A stretch of DNA of 64,000 bases from Streptomyces sp. CB09001 (GTDB taxonomy: Bacteria; Actinomycetota; Actinomycetes; Streptomycetales; Streptomycetaceae): the NCBI RefSeq assembly GCF_003369795.1, contig NZ_CP026730.1, positions 6,873,001 to 6,937,000 of the forward strand, written 5' to 3'. The translations under genes were made by a program, and so were the position numbers. Below the pieces are notes generated by a model. It was not told the origin of the DNA. It ran no database searches and saw only the letters and a program-made list of their open reading frames with translations. Positions 24,601 through 32,900 of this stretch are shown in pieces; positions within the stretch are counted from its first letter, which is position 1, and each line of letters opens with the position of its first letter.

Positions 24601-27543
24601 AAGACCGTTGGCACATTCGTGCAGACCGTGCGGGTCGACGGGCGGTCACCCGAGGACGTTGCGACCGCCGGGGTCCTCGTCGCCCGTGTCCAGCTCGAAC
24701 TGCGCCTGGCCCAGGTGGAGTCGGAATGGGGCACCCCCGTCGGCGCATGGCAGGGGCACGGCCCGCGCCTGGCCCGCCTGCGGCAGGACGCCGAGGTACT
24801 GGAGGCACTGCTCGCCGTCGCCGCCGCCCGCACCGACGTACTCACCGCCGCCGCCACCTCTCCCGAACTCGCCGTCGCCACCTGGCACACCGCTTCGGTC
24901 GAGAACGCCGTACGCGCCCTGCTGCGCGCGGCGACCACACTGCGTGCCGCCGGGCAGTCCCGCAGGGTGATCGCGGACACCGAGGAACTGCTGCGTGCGT
25001 GGAGCGACCGGCCCGGCGTGGCACCCGCCGTCACCCGCGCGCTCGACGCCGTGCGAGCCCAGGACCCGCAGGGCTACCGGGAGTTCAGCGACGAGATCGC
25101 CGAGGTACGTGAGGCCGCCCGGCTGCGGGCCGCGCAGCACGCCGTACTCGGCCGTGTGCGCGAGGCGTTCCCCGCCCTCGCCGAGCGCGTCACCGACTCC
25201 CCGGAGGACACCGCGTGGGACGGCCGGTTGCCGCTGCTCGCCGAGGCCTGGGCCTGGTCCGCGTGGCGTGAGCGGATGGAGCGGCTGACCGACCCGGAGG
25301 CCGAGCGCGGCCTGCGCCGGCGCCTGACGGAGGCCGACGACGAGGCGCGCATCATGCTCGCCCGGCTCGCCGCCGCCCGTGCCTGGCACCGCTGCCTCGG
25401 ACTGCTCACCGGCGACCAGTCCCGCGCCCTCAGCGCGTACCAGCAGGCCGCGCGCCGCATCAGGGGCAAGTACCAGCACCGCTACCGGCGCGACGCCCAG
25501 GCGGCACTGCGCAAGGCGCAGACGGCGGTGCCGGCCTGGATCATGCCGTTGCACCAGGTGGCGGAGACCGTGCCCATGGACCGGCCCGGCATGTTCGATG
25601 TCGTCATCGTCGACGAGGCCAGCCAGTCCGGCCTGGAGGCCATGCTGCTGAGCTGGCTCGCCGACCGGATGGTCGTCGTCGGCGACAGCAAGCAGGTCAG
25701 TCCGTCCAACGTCGGCCTCAAGCAGGACGAGTACTTCCACCTGCGGGACCGGCTGCTCACCGCGCTCGAACCGGACGTGCGCAGCCTCTTCGGTCCCGAG
25801 TCCAGCCTGTTCGACCTCACCGAGGCGTTGTCCGCGGGCCGCGGCACGCTCATGCTCAAGGAGCACTTCCGGTGCATGCCGGAGATCATCTCCTTCTCCA
25901 ACGACCTCTGCTACAACGGCCGGCTCCAGCCGCTGCGGCAGTACGGCGCAGACCGGCTTCCTCCGGTCCGCACCGTGTACGTCGAGGACGGCGAAGCCGT
26001 CGGCGGCAACGACCGGCTGGTCAACGCCGCGGAGGCCGAAGCCCTTGTCAACGCGGTCGTGCGCTGCTGCGCCGACCCCGCGTACGAGGGGAAGACCATG
26101 GGCGTCATCAGCCTTCGCGGCGCCAAGGGGCACCTGACGGAACTGGAGAACCTGCTCGCCGAACGCCTCGACTACGAGCAGCGTGCGGAGCGGCGCATCC
26201 GGGTCGGCGACGCCGAGGACTTCCAGGGCGACGAGCGGAACGTCATGTTCGTCTCCAGCGTCAACTCGGCCACCACCGCCGCCGGGACCGTACCGGGCGG
26301 CTTCAACGGCAAGACGTACGAGCAGCGGCTCAACGTGGCCGCGTCCCGCGCCCAGGACCAGGTGTGGGTGTTTCACAGCGCCCGTCCGGAGCTGTTCCAC
26401 GAGAACGACCTGCGTCGACGGTGGCTCGACCACCTCACCCGGCCAGCGGAGGAGGACACCGCCGCGGTGGAGGGCGAGGTGCTGCCTGATGTCCGTCATG
26501 AGGCGTTCGACAGCCTGTTCCAGCAGAAGGTGTACCTGGAACTGACGGCTCGCGGCCACCGGGTGCGGCCCGGCTACCGGGTCGGCCGCCACACCATCGA
26601 CCTGGTCGTCGAGGGCGGCACCCGCAGACTGGCGGTCGCCTGCGACGGCGACGCCTTCGCCGACGGAGAGGACGCGTCCACCGCCGCCGCCCGCCAACGG
26701 GACCTCGAACGCGTCGACTGGACCTTCGTCCGGATCCGGGGCAGTCGCTTCCATCTCGACCGCGAGCAGGCTCTTGCCCCACTCTGGGCGGAACTGGAAC
26801 GACTGGGCATCGAGCCGCTCCCCGAACAGCCGGAAGTGCCCGGCTCCCCTGCCGACGGGCCGGATCCCCAGGTGCCGTCGGCCGACGGCCGGGAGGAGGA
26901 CGACGGGGCGGGGGAGTCGCGGGAAGGCGAGCGCCCACAGAACCCGAGCCCGGCACCCGTCGTGGCGCCCCACACGGCGCCCTCCGTCGCCGAGCCCGGC
27001 GACCCGCGCGTGCCCTGGCCGGCCCTCGCGGGAGAAGAGGCCAGTGAGCCCGCGCCCCGCTCCGCAGACTCCACCGCCCGGAACTCCCTCCCCGTCCGGG
27101 AGATCCCCGCCGCCGCGTTCCACCGGCTGGTGCGCGAGATGCAGGAGCTGCAGGCCGCCATCGACGCTCCCGACGAGACACCTGTGGACGCCGACGCGGC
27201 GAGCCTCGTCTTCCTCAGGAAGACGCGGGCCGATCAGCGGGAGCGACGTACGAAGAGGCTCGGCTTCCTGCGGAGCTTCCTCGACGCCGTGCACGTCGGC
27301 CGGGAGGAGGAGATGCCGAAGGCGGTGTTCCCCGGTGCGCTGCTCGTCCTCGAGTTCGACGGACAGGCCGACGAAACGACCCTGTACACCATCGCCGAGC
27401 TGCCCACCGAGGACGCGGACGTCATCTCCCCGTCGTCCCCGCTGGGGCACGCGTTGCTGTGGCAGCCGACGGGCCGGGAGATCTCGTACGACGCTTCCCA
27501 GGACAGGGCCCACTCGGTCGTCGTCCGGGAGATCCGGGTCTGA
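21640..27543 (+). CDS. Giant SF1 helicase with nuclease-like and GreA/B C-terminal domains
   Basis: A 1967-residue protein (GTG 21640, AGGGGGG upstream). Residues about 1-155 form a beta-rich unit resembling DUF4352 (VRCTLCLSNGTARPIDVDD). The Upf1-like SF1 helicase has Walker A GPPGTGKTHT near 645, VIVDEASQS near 1321, GDSKQVSPSN near 1347, FQGDERNVMFVSS near 1529 and RLNVAASRAQDQ near 1563; a long insert separates the first two. Residues about 1625-1730 match a Vsr/DUF559-like nuclease found at the end of such helicases (HTIDLVVEGG, AVACDGD, FVRIRGSRFH), but the usual Glu of VECDGD is Ala. The last 75 or so residues match the GreA/GreB C-terminal fold (FPGALLVLEF, YTIAELPTEDADVI, SPSSPLGHALL). 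Monocistronic. Confidence 0.85.
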   Translation: MSQGESGLGDGVWPVGSDFQYGDGLHVRVDDVVPYELVDPEESDGYRQGDDLVRCTLCLSNGTARPIDVDDITLLVRGGPYGKTGRQVQDYRGDLLDGGLEGVLRKGRRASVTWAYSIPAGTAAELDIEVRFPYSHGRESVTFTTARAAASAPVESPAASTRTAPGLLPDQGALFGEQQPSLFTDTEPEPGPRDGRDGLIGVEGGQAPGRPVLGAVPAQPTGSDRPSAPTVAPPTGPPTAAASPRRQELSPDELDAARVRQIFRFLAEAEESKARPVRTLDGAAGTVWFEELPDAPEVAVMLDGALGTDVPAWLTLGRPEREDAPHPKPLLAPWIDETRVRDFKQTRAPHLRRRIEPEFPDWSRGIPLDKTYHELDDHPKREKIEKLYAAWEQEWLAWAERRRAIDPVVKLYDRLHKMHEDAANLGEAYELVLGLGRLTWQTTAGQRVERHLVTHRAAIHLDPATGTLTAAPDPTGLGLELEEGMLEGAQHVPGPVREQIVGVLEEGSDVTDPAHLDAIHTALRSWTNAAHSAGNYAPTVERARPRTLDVPQVGLTPALVLRERNRRSTMDALKAIARQIDAGTPPTELLGYIAGRDGALTAADLAAAEDAGADAGTGEMYFALPANEEQRTIAKRLRANRLVVVQGPPGTGKTHTIANLVTDLLAQGKRVLITSHTPRALRVLRDKLPESIRDLCVSRTEDGAAAQRELEASVQRILSEYAGYDPKASQSEIRTLQARLVAARSAQQAMLRDLAVLREQETHRFDAEIGDYTGSLQEIAERLTAETERYDWLGQVPQEQPSLTADDTLRLLRATRAFTPHHRALAAEVPGSSELPGPGDFEEAVTVVRSANEAHEAVRQDPPSQQYDAAVRGLSEAEQQRLTTALDTFSAARARATSLAAAAGEWAGALLGEVTAGQDWQTRSRHAAVTDALAALDASLATLGTAMVSGLEQYDPAIALGQATTLHDGLVQGQKLRGPLGTRSKLAKTVGTFVQTVRVDGRSPEDVATAGVLVARVQLELRLAQVESEWGTPVGAWQGHGPRLARLRQDAEVLEALLAVAAARTDVLTAAATSPELAVATWHTASVENAVRALLRAATTLRAAGQSRRVIADTEELLRAWSDRPGVAPAVTRALDAVRAQDPQGYREFSDEIAEVREAARLRAAQHAVLGRVREAFPALAERVTDSPEDTAWDGRLPLLAEAWAWSAWRERMERLTDPEAERGLRRRLTEADDEARIMLARLAAARAWHRCLGLLTGDQSRALSAYQQAARRIRGKYQHRYRRDAQAALRKAQTAVPAWIMPLHQVAETVPMDRPGMFDVVIVDEASQSGLEAMLLSWLADRMVVVGDSKQVSPSNVGLKQDEYFHLRDRLLTALEPDVRSLFGPESSLFDLTEALSAGRGTLMLKEHFRCMPEIISFSNDLCYNGRLQPLRQYGADRLPPVRTVYVEDGEAVGGNDRLVNAAEAEALVNAVVRCCADPAYEGKTMGVISLRGAKGHLTELENLLAERLDYEQRAERRIRVGDAEDFQGDERNVMFVSSVNSATTAAGTVPGGFNGKTYEQRLNVAASRAQDQVWVFHSARPELFHENDLRRRWLDHLTRPAEEDTAAVEGEVLPDVRHEAFDSLFQQKVYLELTARGHRVRPGYRVGRHTIDLVVEGGTRRLAVACDGDAFADGEDASTAAARQRDLERVDWTFVRIRGSRFHLDREQALAPLWAELERLGIEPLPEQPEVPGSPADGPDPQVPSADGREEDDGAGESREGERPQNPSPAPVVAPHTAPSVAEPGDPRVPWPALAGEEASEPAPRSADSTARNSLPVREIPAAAFHRLVREMQELQAAIDAPDETPVDADAASLVFLRKTRADQRERRTKRLGFLRSFLDAVHVGREEEMPKAVFPGALLVLEFDGQADETTLYTIAELPTEDADVISPSSPLGHALLWQPTGREISYDASQDRAHSVVVREIRV

Positions 27544-27599
27544 CACCGCTCGCAGGGCCGGCGCGCGAGCGCACGGGCGCCTGCGGCGACAGCCTCGGT

Positions 27600-27627
27600 G
27601 CCTCGGACCCGGAACGGGGTTCGAGGC
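27600..27627. terminator. Hairpin between convergent helicase genes
   Basis: GCCTCGGACCC (27600-27610) pairs with GGGTTCGAGGC (27617-27627) over 11 bp with one G-U pair. It lies in the 101-base gap between two convergent genes and could end transcription from both sides. Confidence 0.55.
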
Positions 27628-27644
27628 AGCGGGGTTCGTGCGTG

Positions 27645-29816
27645 TCAGCCGGTGACCGGATCCAGCATGCGGCTGCGCTCACCGCTCCACGAGACCGCCA
27701 GCGCGTCGCGGGCACGCGTGCACGCCACGAACAGCAGGCAGTGCTCGGCCAGCAGATCCGACTGGTGCTGGACGGGATCGGCCTCGGCCGGTGTCACCTG
27801 CGGCGCGAACGGCAGCACACCGGACGTCACACCCACCACGGCCACGCACCGGAACTCCAGCCCCTTCATCGCGTGCATGGTGGCCACCCGCACACCGGAC
27901 ACGTCCGGCCCGGGGTTGTCCTTGACCGCCACCGCCGGGACACGCTCCCGGCGCAGCCGCGTGATGACCGCGTCGACCAGTGTGTTGAACCGGGCGCACA
28001 CCGCCACCTCGGACGGCTTGACCCCGTCCTGCTCGATCCAGGTGCGCACCTGCTCCACCAGCGCCCGCAGTTCCTCGTCCTGGCTGCCGTATCCGCGTGC
28101 CGCCGGGGTGCGGCCGTGCAGCTGGGACCGGTAACCGCGCAGGGAGTCCCGGCCGCCGTCATCGTCGTCGTCCTCGCCGAGCTGGCCCACCGGCTGACCG
28201 TCGAGCAGAGACGCGGACCAGCGCAGGATCTCCTCCGTACTGCGGTAGTTGAGGCGGAGCCGGGAGGTGCGTCCCCGGACGTTGACGCCCAGCGAGCGCA
28301 GCGAGACGCGGGAGTCGTAGATGCGCTGATGGGGGTCGCCGACCAGGAACATGTCGTCGGCCTGGACGGCGACGCAGGCGCGCAGTACGCGCCACTGCGC
28401 CGGATGCAGGTCCTGCGCCTCGTCCACGACGACATGGCGGTAGCGCGGTGCTCGTTCGGCGAGGATGCGTGCCGCCTGGTCGCACAGCTGCGTGTACGTC
28501 GCCGAGTCGCGTGAGGCGAGGTCCGCCGTGAACCGTTCCATCACCCGCCACAGCCGGGCCCGTTGCACCCGCCCCACCTGGGTGCCGCGGCCCCGCCGTA
28601 CACAGCGCAGGTACTCCTCGGGTGTGCGCAGGCCCTGCGCCAGGACGACGTTGCGGAACTCCTGGGACAGGAACTGCTCCGTCCAGGGCAGCTCCTCGCG
28701 TGCGACGGCGCGGGTCCAGGCGCTCTTCTCGGCGGCGGCCGACAGAGGCTTCGGGGAACCGCCCTTCGCCTCCCGGACGGCCCGCGCGGCGAGCGAGTCC
28801 ACCGTCGTGACGTCGACGCGCTCCAGCAGGTGCGCGTCCGCGTCACCGAGCAGCAGCGCGAGGCTGTCCCGCAGGGCGGCCGCCATGGCGTTGGTGAACG
28901 TGGTCAGCAGGATCCGGTCGCCCTCGCGGCCGGTGCGCAGCAGATGGCGTACGCGGTGCAGGGCGACCACCGTCTTGCCGGTGCCAGGGCCGCCGGTGAC
29001 CTGGGCGGGACCGTTGAAACCGGGGTGGTAGGCGTAACGGCGCTGGGCGGGGTGGAGGAAGATGCGCCAGCGGGTGAGGTCCTCGGTGAGGATGCGTTCC
29101 AGCTCGCCGGGGCCCGTCACCTCCACGATGCGGTTGGGCGTGTTGAGGATCGCCTCGGTGAGCGTGACCGCCGGCCGGTCCTCGGCCGTGCGCACGGTCT
29201 GCCCGCGCGGGGCGATCAGCTGCTCCCAGACGTCCTCGGGGGAGTGGCCGTCGGCCAGGAACCACAGTGCCTCGTACTGGTCGCCGGGCATCATGGGCGG
29301 CGCCATGACGGTCAGGTCGTCGACCGTGACGCAGACGCGGGCCAGCCGCAGCACCTGGTCGTCGATGCCGAGGTCGCGCAGGACGGTGTCGGAGTGTGCG
29401 TCGAAGAGGCGGCTGGGGGTGGTGTCCGCCTTGGTCCCGAAGTAGGTCTCCATCTGCTCGAGGGCCTCGACGTTGCGCACCTCCAGGCCGCCGGTGGCGC
29501 CGTTGACGGAGTAGGTGCGTTTGCAGGCCCAGTTGATCGCCTCGTCGTGCGGGGCGACCCGAAGAAGCGTGAACAGATCACTGCCGTCGTCGGGGGCCAG
29601 GAGGACACCCCGGTAGAACTTGGTGATGCGGATGGTGCGGATCCGGGGGTCGCGGGCCCGCTCGAGCTTCTCCAGGTGCATGCCCTTGCTCGCGTGGAGT
29701 TGGGGGACGGTCATGCTCCCGAACATCTGGATCGCGTCGCTGACTTCCTTCTGGACCGGTCTCTGCAGGGAGACGAGGTCCACGACGAAGTCGTCGGAGA
29801 GAGCGAGTCGGGGCAT
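27645..29816 (-). CDS. UvrD/Rep-type helicase with RelE-like N-terminus
   Basis: A 723-residue SF1A helicase. ATG 29816 (MPRLAL) is preferred because GAGG lies six bases upstream. Residues about 1-105 resemble a RelE/ParE-type fold (FVVDLVSLQRPVQKEV, LEKLERARDPRIRTIRI, YRGVLLAPDDGSDLFTLLRV). The helicase has Walker A GGPGTGKTVVALHR near 275, VVVDEAQDLHP near 465, GDPHQRIYD, LRLNYRSTEEI, VATMHAMKGLEF and LLFVACTRARD. No UvrD-type nuclease domain is attached. It is divergent from drmA across 179 bases that hold element copy f, so it is probably co-controlled with the DISARM core. Confidence 0.85.
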   Translation of the reverse strand: MPRLALSDDFVVDLVSLQRPVQKEVSDAIQMFGSMTVPQLHASKGMHLEKLERARDPRIRTIRITKFYRGVLLAPDDGSDLFTLLRVAPHDEAINWACKRTYSVNGATGGLEVRNVEALEQMETYFGTKADTTPSRLFDAHSDTVLRDLGIDDQVLRLARVCVTVDDLTVMAPPMMPGDQYEALWFLADGHSPEDVWEQLIAPRGQTVRTAEDRPAVTLTEAILNTPNRIVEVTGPGELERILTEDLTRWRIFLHPAQRRYAYHPGFNGPAQVTGGPGTGKTVVALHRVRHLLRTGREGDRILLTTFTNAMAAALRDSLALLLGDADAHLLERVDVTTVDSLAARAVREAKGGSPKPLSAAAEKSAWTRAVAREELPWTEQFLSQEFRNVVLAQGLRTPEEYLRCVRRGRGTQVGRVQRARLWRVMERFTADLASRDSATYTQLCDQAARILAERAPRYRHVVVDEAQDLHPAQWRVLRACVAVQADDMFLVGDPHQRIYDSRVSLRSLGVNVRGRTSRLRLNYRSTEEILRWSASLLDGQPVGQLGEDDDDDGGRDSLRGYRSQLHGRTPAARGYGSQDEELRALVEQVRTWIEQDGVKPSEVAVCARFNTLVDAVITRLRRERVPAVAVKDNPGPDVSGVRVATMHAMKGLEFRCVAVVGVTSGVLPFAPQVTPAEADPVQHQSDLLAEHCLLFVACTRARDALAVSWSGERSRMLDPVTG

Positions 29817-29995
29817 CGGCATCCTCGGTGACGGACGGGCGGCGGTCGGGACCAGCCTAGAGACTCAAGCCGGCCGAAGCGACGGAGCACCGGATACGCA
29901 TTGTGTGAACTGAGTCAACGGGTCTAGGCTTCGTGTTCTGCCCCACGTAGAATTTCCCTCCTGCTCCATCGGATTCGTCCGGAAGGACCCACCGC
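29817..29995. promoter_or_regulatory. Divergent promoter region UvrD-type helicase / drmA
   Basis: A 179-base gap with the island element TGTGAACTGAGTCAACG at 29904-29920 (copy f, the closest to consensus). Toward drmA, TTGTGT (29901-29906), an 18-base spacer and TAGGCT form a plausible promoter. Toward the helicase gene the element reads TTGACTCAGTTCACA, followed by GTATCC. Confidence 0.7.
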
Positions 29996-32900
29996 ATGCC
30001 GGCCCAGCCTGCCCAGGCCGCTGTCCCGCACCCGCTCGACGAAGTGCCCCAGACCTTTCGTGCCGGGGACTCCTACGAGGTGCGGGACGGACTCGTGACC
30101 TACGTCCGCCGCGATCTGCTGGGCCCCTGGGACGGAGAGACCGAGACCCTGCCGAGCGCCTCCTCCGGGCCGCGCGACCGGTATCTCGTGGGCATGCTCG
30201 GTCCACGGCCCCAGACCGGCACCGCCGACCGGATCGCCCTCGTGGCCGCCCAGAGCGCGGACGGAGAGTCCGGCGACGAGCAGGAGGGCGACGACACCGA
30301 GCTGCAGGACCGGCTGACCCCGCAGGCCGCCGGCCACATCTGGGCCTCCTCCATGGGTCTGTCCTTCACGGTCCCCGCCTCCGTCGGCACGCTCAGCGTC
30401 ACCGTCCGCTGGGGCCGCTACACCCAGTCCGAGGAGGCCACCGACCGCGGCACGACCCGCAGGGTCTGGTCGCGCGAGCCGGTCGAGCACCCGGTGGACA
30501 TCGACGTGACGGGTGCGACGGACCACACCGTCGGGCTCGAAGGGGGAGAGGTCGTCCTCGACGTGCAGGTGCGCCGGCACACCGGCCGGGCCGGCACCGA
30601 GGACCTCCGGGTCGTCGAACTGGCCCTGGTGAACCGCCAGGAGGACAGCCGCGATGCCCGCGACGCCCGCTGGCTCTTCCAGACGGAGATCGACGTCACC
30701 GCCTTCCCGAACGACCAGGCGGCGGTGTTCTTCCCGGTCGACGACCCGCTCGACCCCGCCAACCGCGGCAACGGCGCCGAGGACGCCGAGGAGCGCAGGC
30801 TCCGGCTCCTCTACCGCGACAGCCTCAGCCACGCCAAGGGCCGCAACGCCGCGGTGCACGCGCAGGTGCGCGACGGCGAACGCAACGCGCACCGCCTCAC
30901 GACCACCTGGCTGCCGGAGTACGACGTCCCGGCCACCACGGCACCGACCGCGGGGGAGCAGGACCTGCTCCGCGGGCTCGAACTCGGCATGGACGAACTC
31001 GCGGCACTCGCGGTGCCCTCCCGCCGGGCCGAACTGAGCGCCGCCCTCGCCCCGCTCGCCGACGGCTACGGCACCTGGCTCGAACAGCAGCGCGCCAAGG
31101 CCCGTTCGCTCCCCGACGACCTGCGCGCCTCGGCCGACGTCGCCATCGACCAGGCACTGGACATCTGCGACCGTATAACGCTCGGCATCGACCGGCTCGT
31201 GGCCGACGACACCGCCCTGAAGGCGTTCCGGTTCGCCAACCGGGCCATGGCTCTCCAACGCCGCAACACCGCGATCGCCACCGCCCGCGCCGGCCGCGAG
31301 GACGACCACGCCTCCTACCGGGAGGCCTACGACCAGATCCACGCCCAGGGCAAGCAGGCCGCCAGCTGGCGCCCCTTCCAGCTCGCCTTCGTCCTGCTGA
31401 ACCTCGACTCCCTCGGCAGGCCCGGGCACCCCCACCGCGGCACCGGCCGCGAGGCACTCGTCGACCTGCTGTTCTTCCCGACCGGTGGCGGCAAGACCGA
31501 GGCATATCTCGGCCTCGCCGCGTACACGTTCGCGCTGCGCCGTCTGCAGGGCACGATCGGCTCCGGCACGGAGGCACGCAGCGGTGAGGCGGGTGTCGGC
31601 GTCCTCATGCGCTACACCCTGCGCCTGCTGACCGCCCAGCAGTTCCAGCGTGCCGCCGCCCTAGTCAGTGCCTGCGAAGTGCTGCGCCGCGAGGAGTTCG
31701 CCCAAGACGTCCGCTGGGGCGCCACCCCGTTCCGTATCGGGCTGTGGGTGGGGACCTCCGTCTCGCCCAACTGGTTCGGCGAGGCCAAGGACCAGATCGC
31801 CGAGGCCCGGGAGAACGCGAGCGACAAACACGCCCGCGTCCTGCAGGTCCTCACCTGCCCGTGGTGCGGAACCGGCCTGACCGCCCGCTCCCACATGGAG
31901 TACGACGAAGGTCGGCGCCGCGTCCTGCTGTACTGCCCGCGCGGGGAGGGGGAGGACCGCTGTCCCTTCTCCCGGCGAGCATCACCCGGCGAGGGCATCC
32001 CCGTGCTCACGGTCGACGAGGAGATCTACCGGCTCGCCCCGTCTTTGTTGATCGCCACCGTGGACAAGTTCGCCCAGCTGCCCTGGAACGGGTACGGCGG
32101 CCTGCTGTTCGGCAGGGTCACCGAGCTGTGCCCGCGCCACGGCTACCGCCACGACGACCTCGACGCCAAGACCGGCTGCGGCAGTCGTCACAACGCCAGG
32201 GGAGACCTGCCCGGTGTCACCGCACAGCCGGTGACGCGCCTGCGTCCCCCGGACCTGATCATCCAGGACGAGCTGCACCTGATCTCCGGCGCCCTCGGCA
32301 CCACCGTCGGCCTCTTCGAATCCGCCGTCGACCAGCTTTGCACCTGGAGCGTCACCGACGCCCAGGGGCGACGCCACGAGACCGCGGCCAAGATCGTCGC
32401 TTCCACCGCGACCACCAAGCGGGCCGCCGACCAGGTGCTGGGCGTCTTCGGACGCAAGGTCGCCGTCTTCCCGCCCCAGGTCCTCGACGTCGGCGACACG
32501 TTCTTCTCCCGGCAGGTCGAGCTGAGCCGCGCCAACCCCGGCCGGCGGTACCTGGGCGTGTGCGCGCACGGCACCCGCCTCAAGGCCGCCGAGATCCGGG
32601 TCGCCGAGATCCTGCTGCTGGCCGGACAGCAGCTCTTCGACGACTACGGCAAGCCGGCCGACCCGTACATGACCCTGGTCGGCTACTTCAACGCGACACG
32701 TGAACTCGCCGGCATGCGGCGCTACATGGACGACGACATCACGACCCGAGTACGCTCCAACGGCAGCCGCCGGGGCCAGAACACACTGGCCGACCGCATC
32801 GTGGGCCGCACCGGCATGCTCGGCATCCAGGAACTGACCTCACGCATCTCTTCCTCCGACATCGGCGCCGCACTCAAGCGCCTGGAGACCGGCTTCGACC

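Noticed and set aside
21640..27543. The large helicase as DrmD
   Set aside because: DrmD is an SNF2-type SF2 helicase; this protein has Upf1-like SF1 motifs (DEAS, GDSKQVSP) instead.
21421..27546. Two open frames of about 1000 codons on the minus strand opposite the SF1 helicase
   Set aside because: The helicase motifs on the plus strand are unmistakable; the reverse frames are low-complexity shadows typical of high-GC DNA.
7061..29920. The island element as a BldD box
   Set aside because: One half (TTGACTCAG) resembles the BldD consensus, but the other half (TTCAC) does not match GTNA, and the spacing fails in copies a and b.
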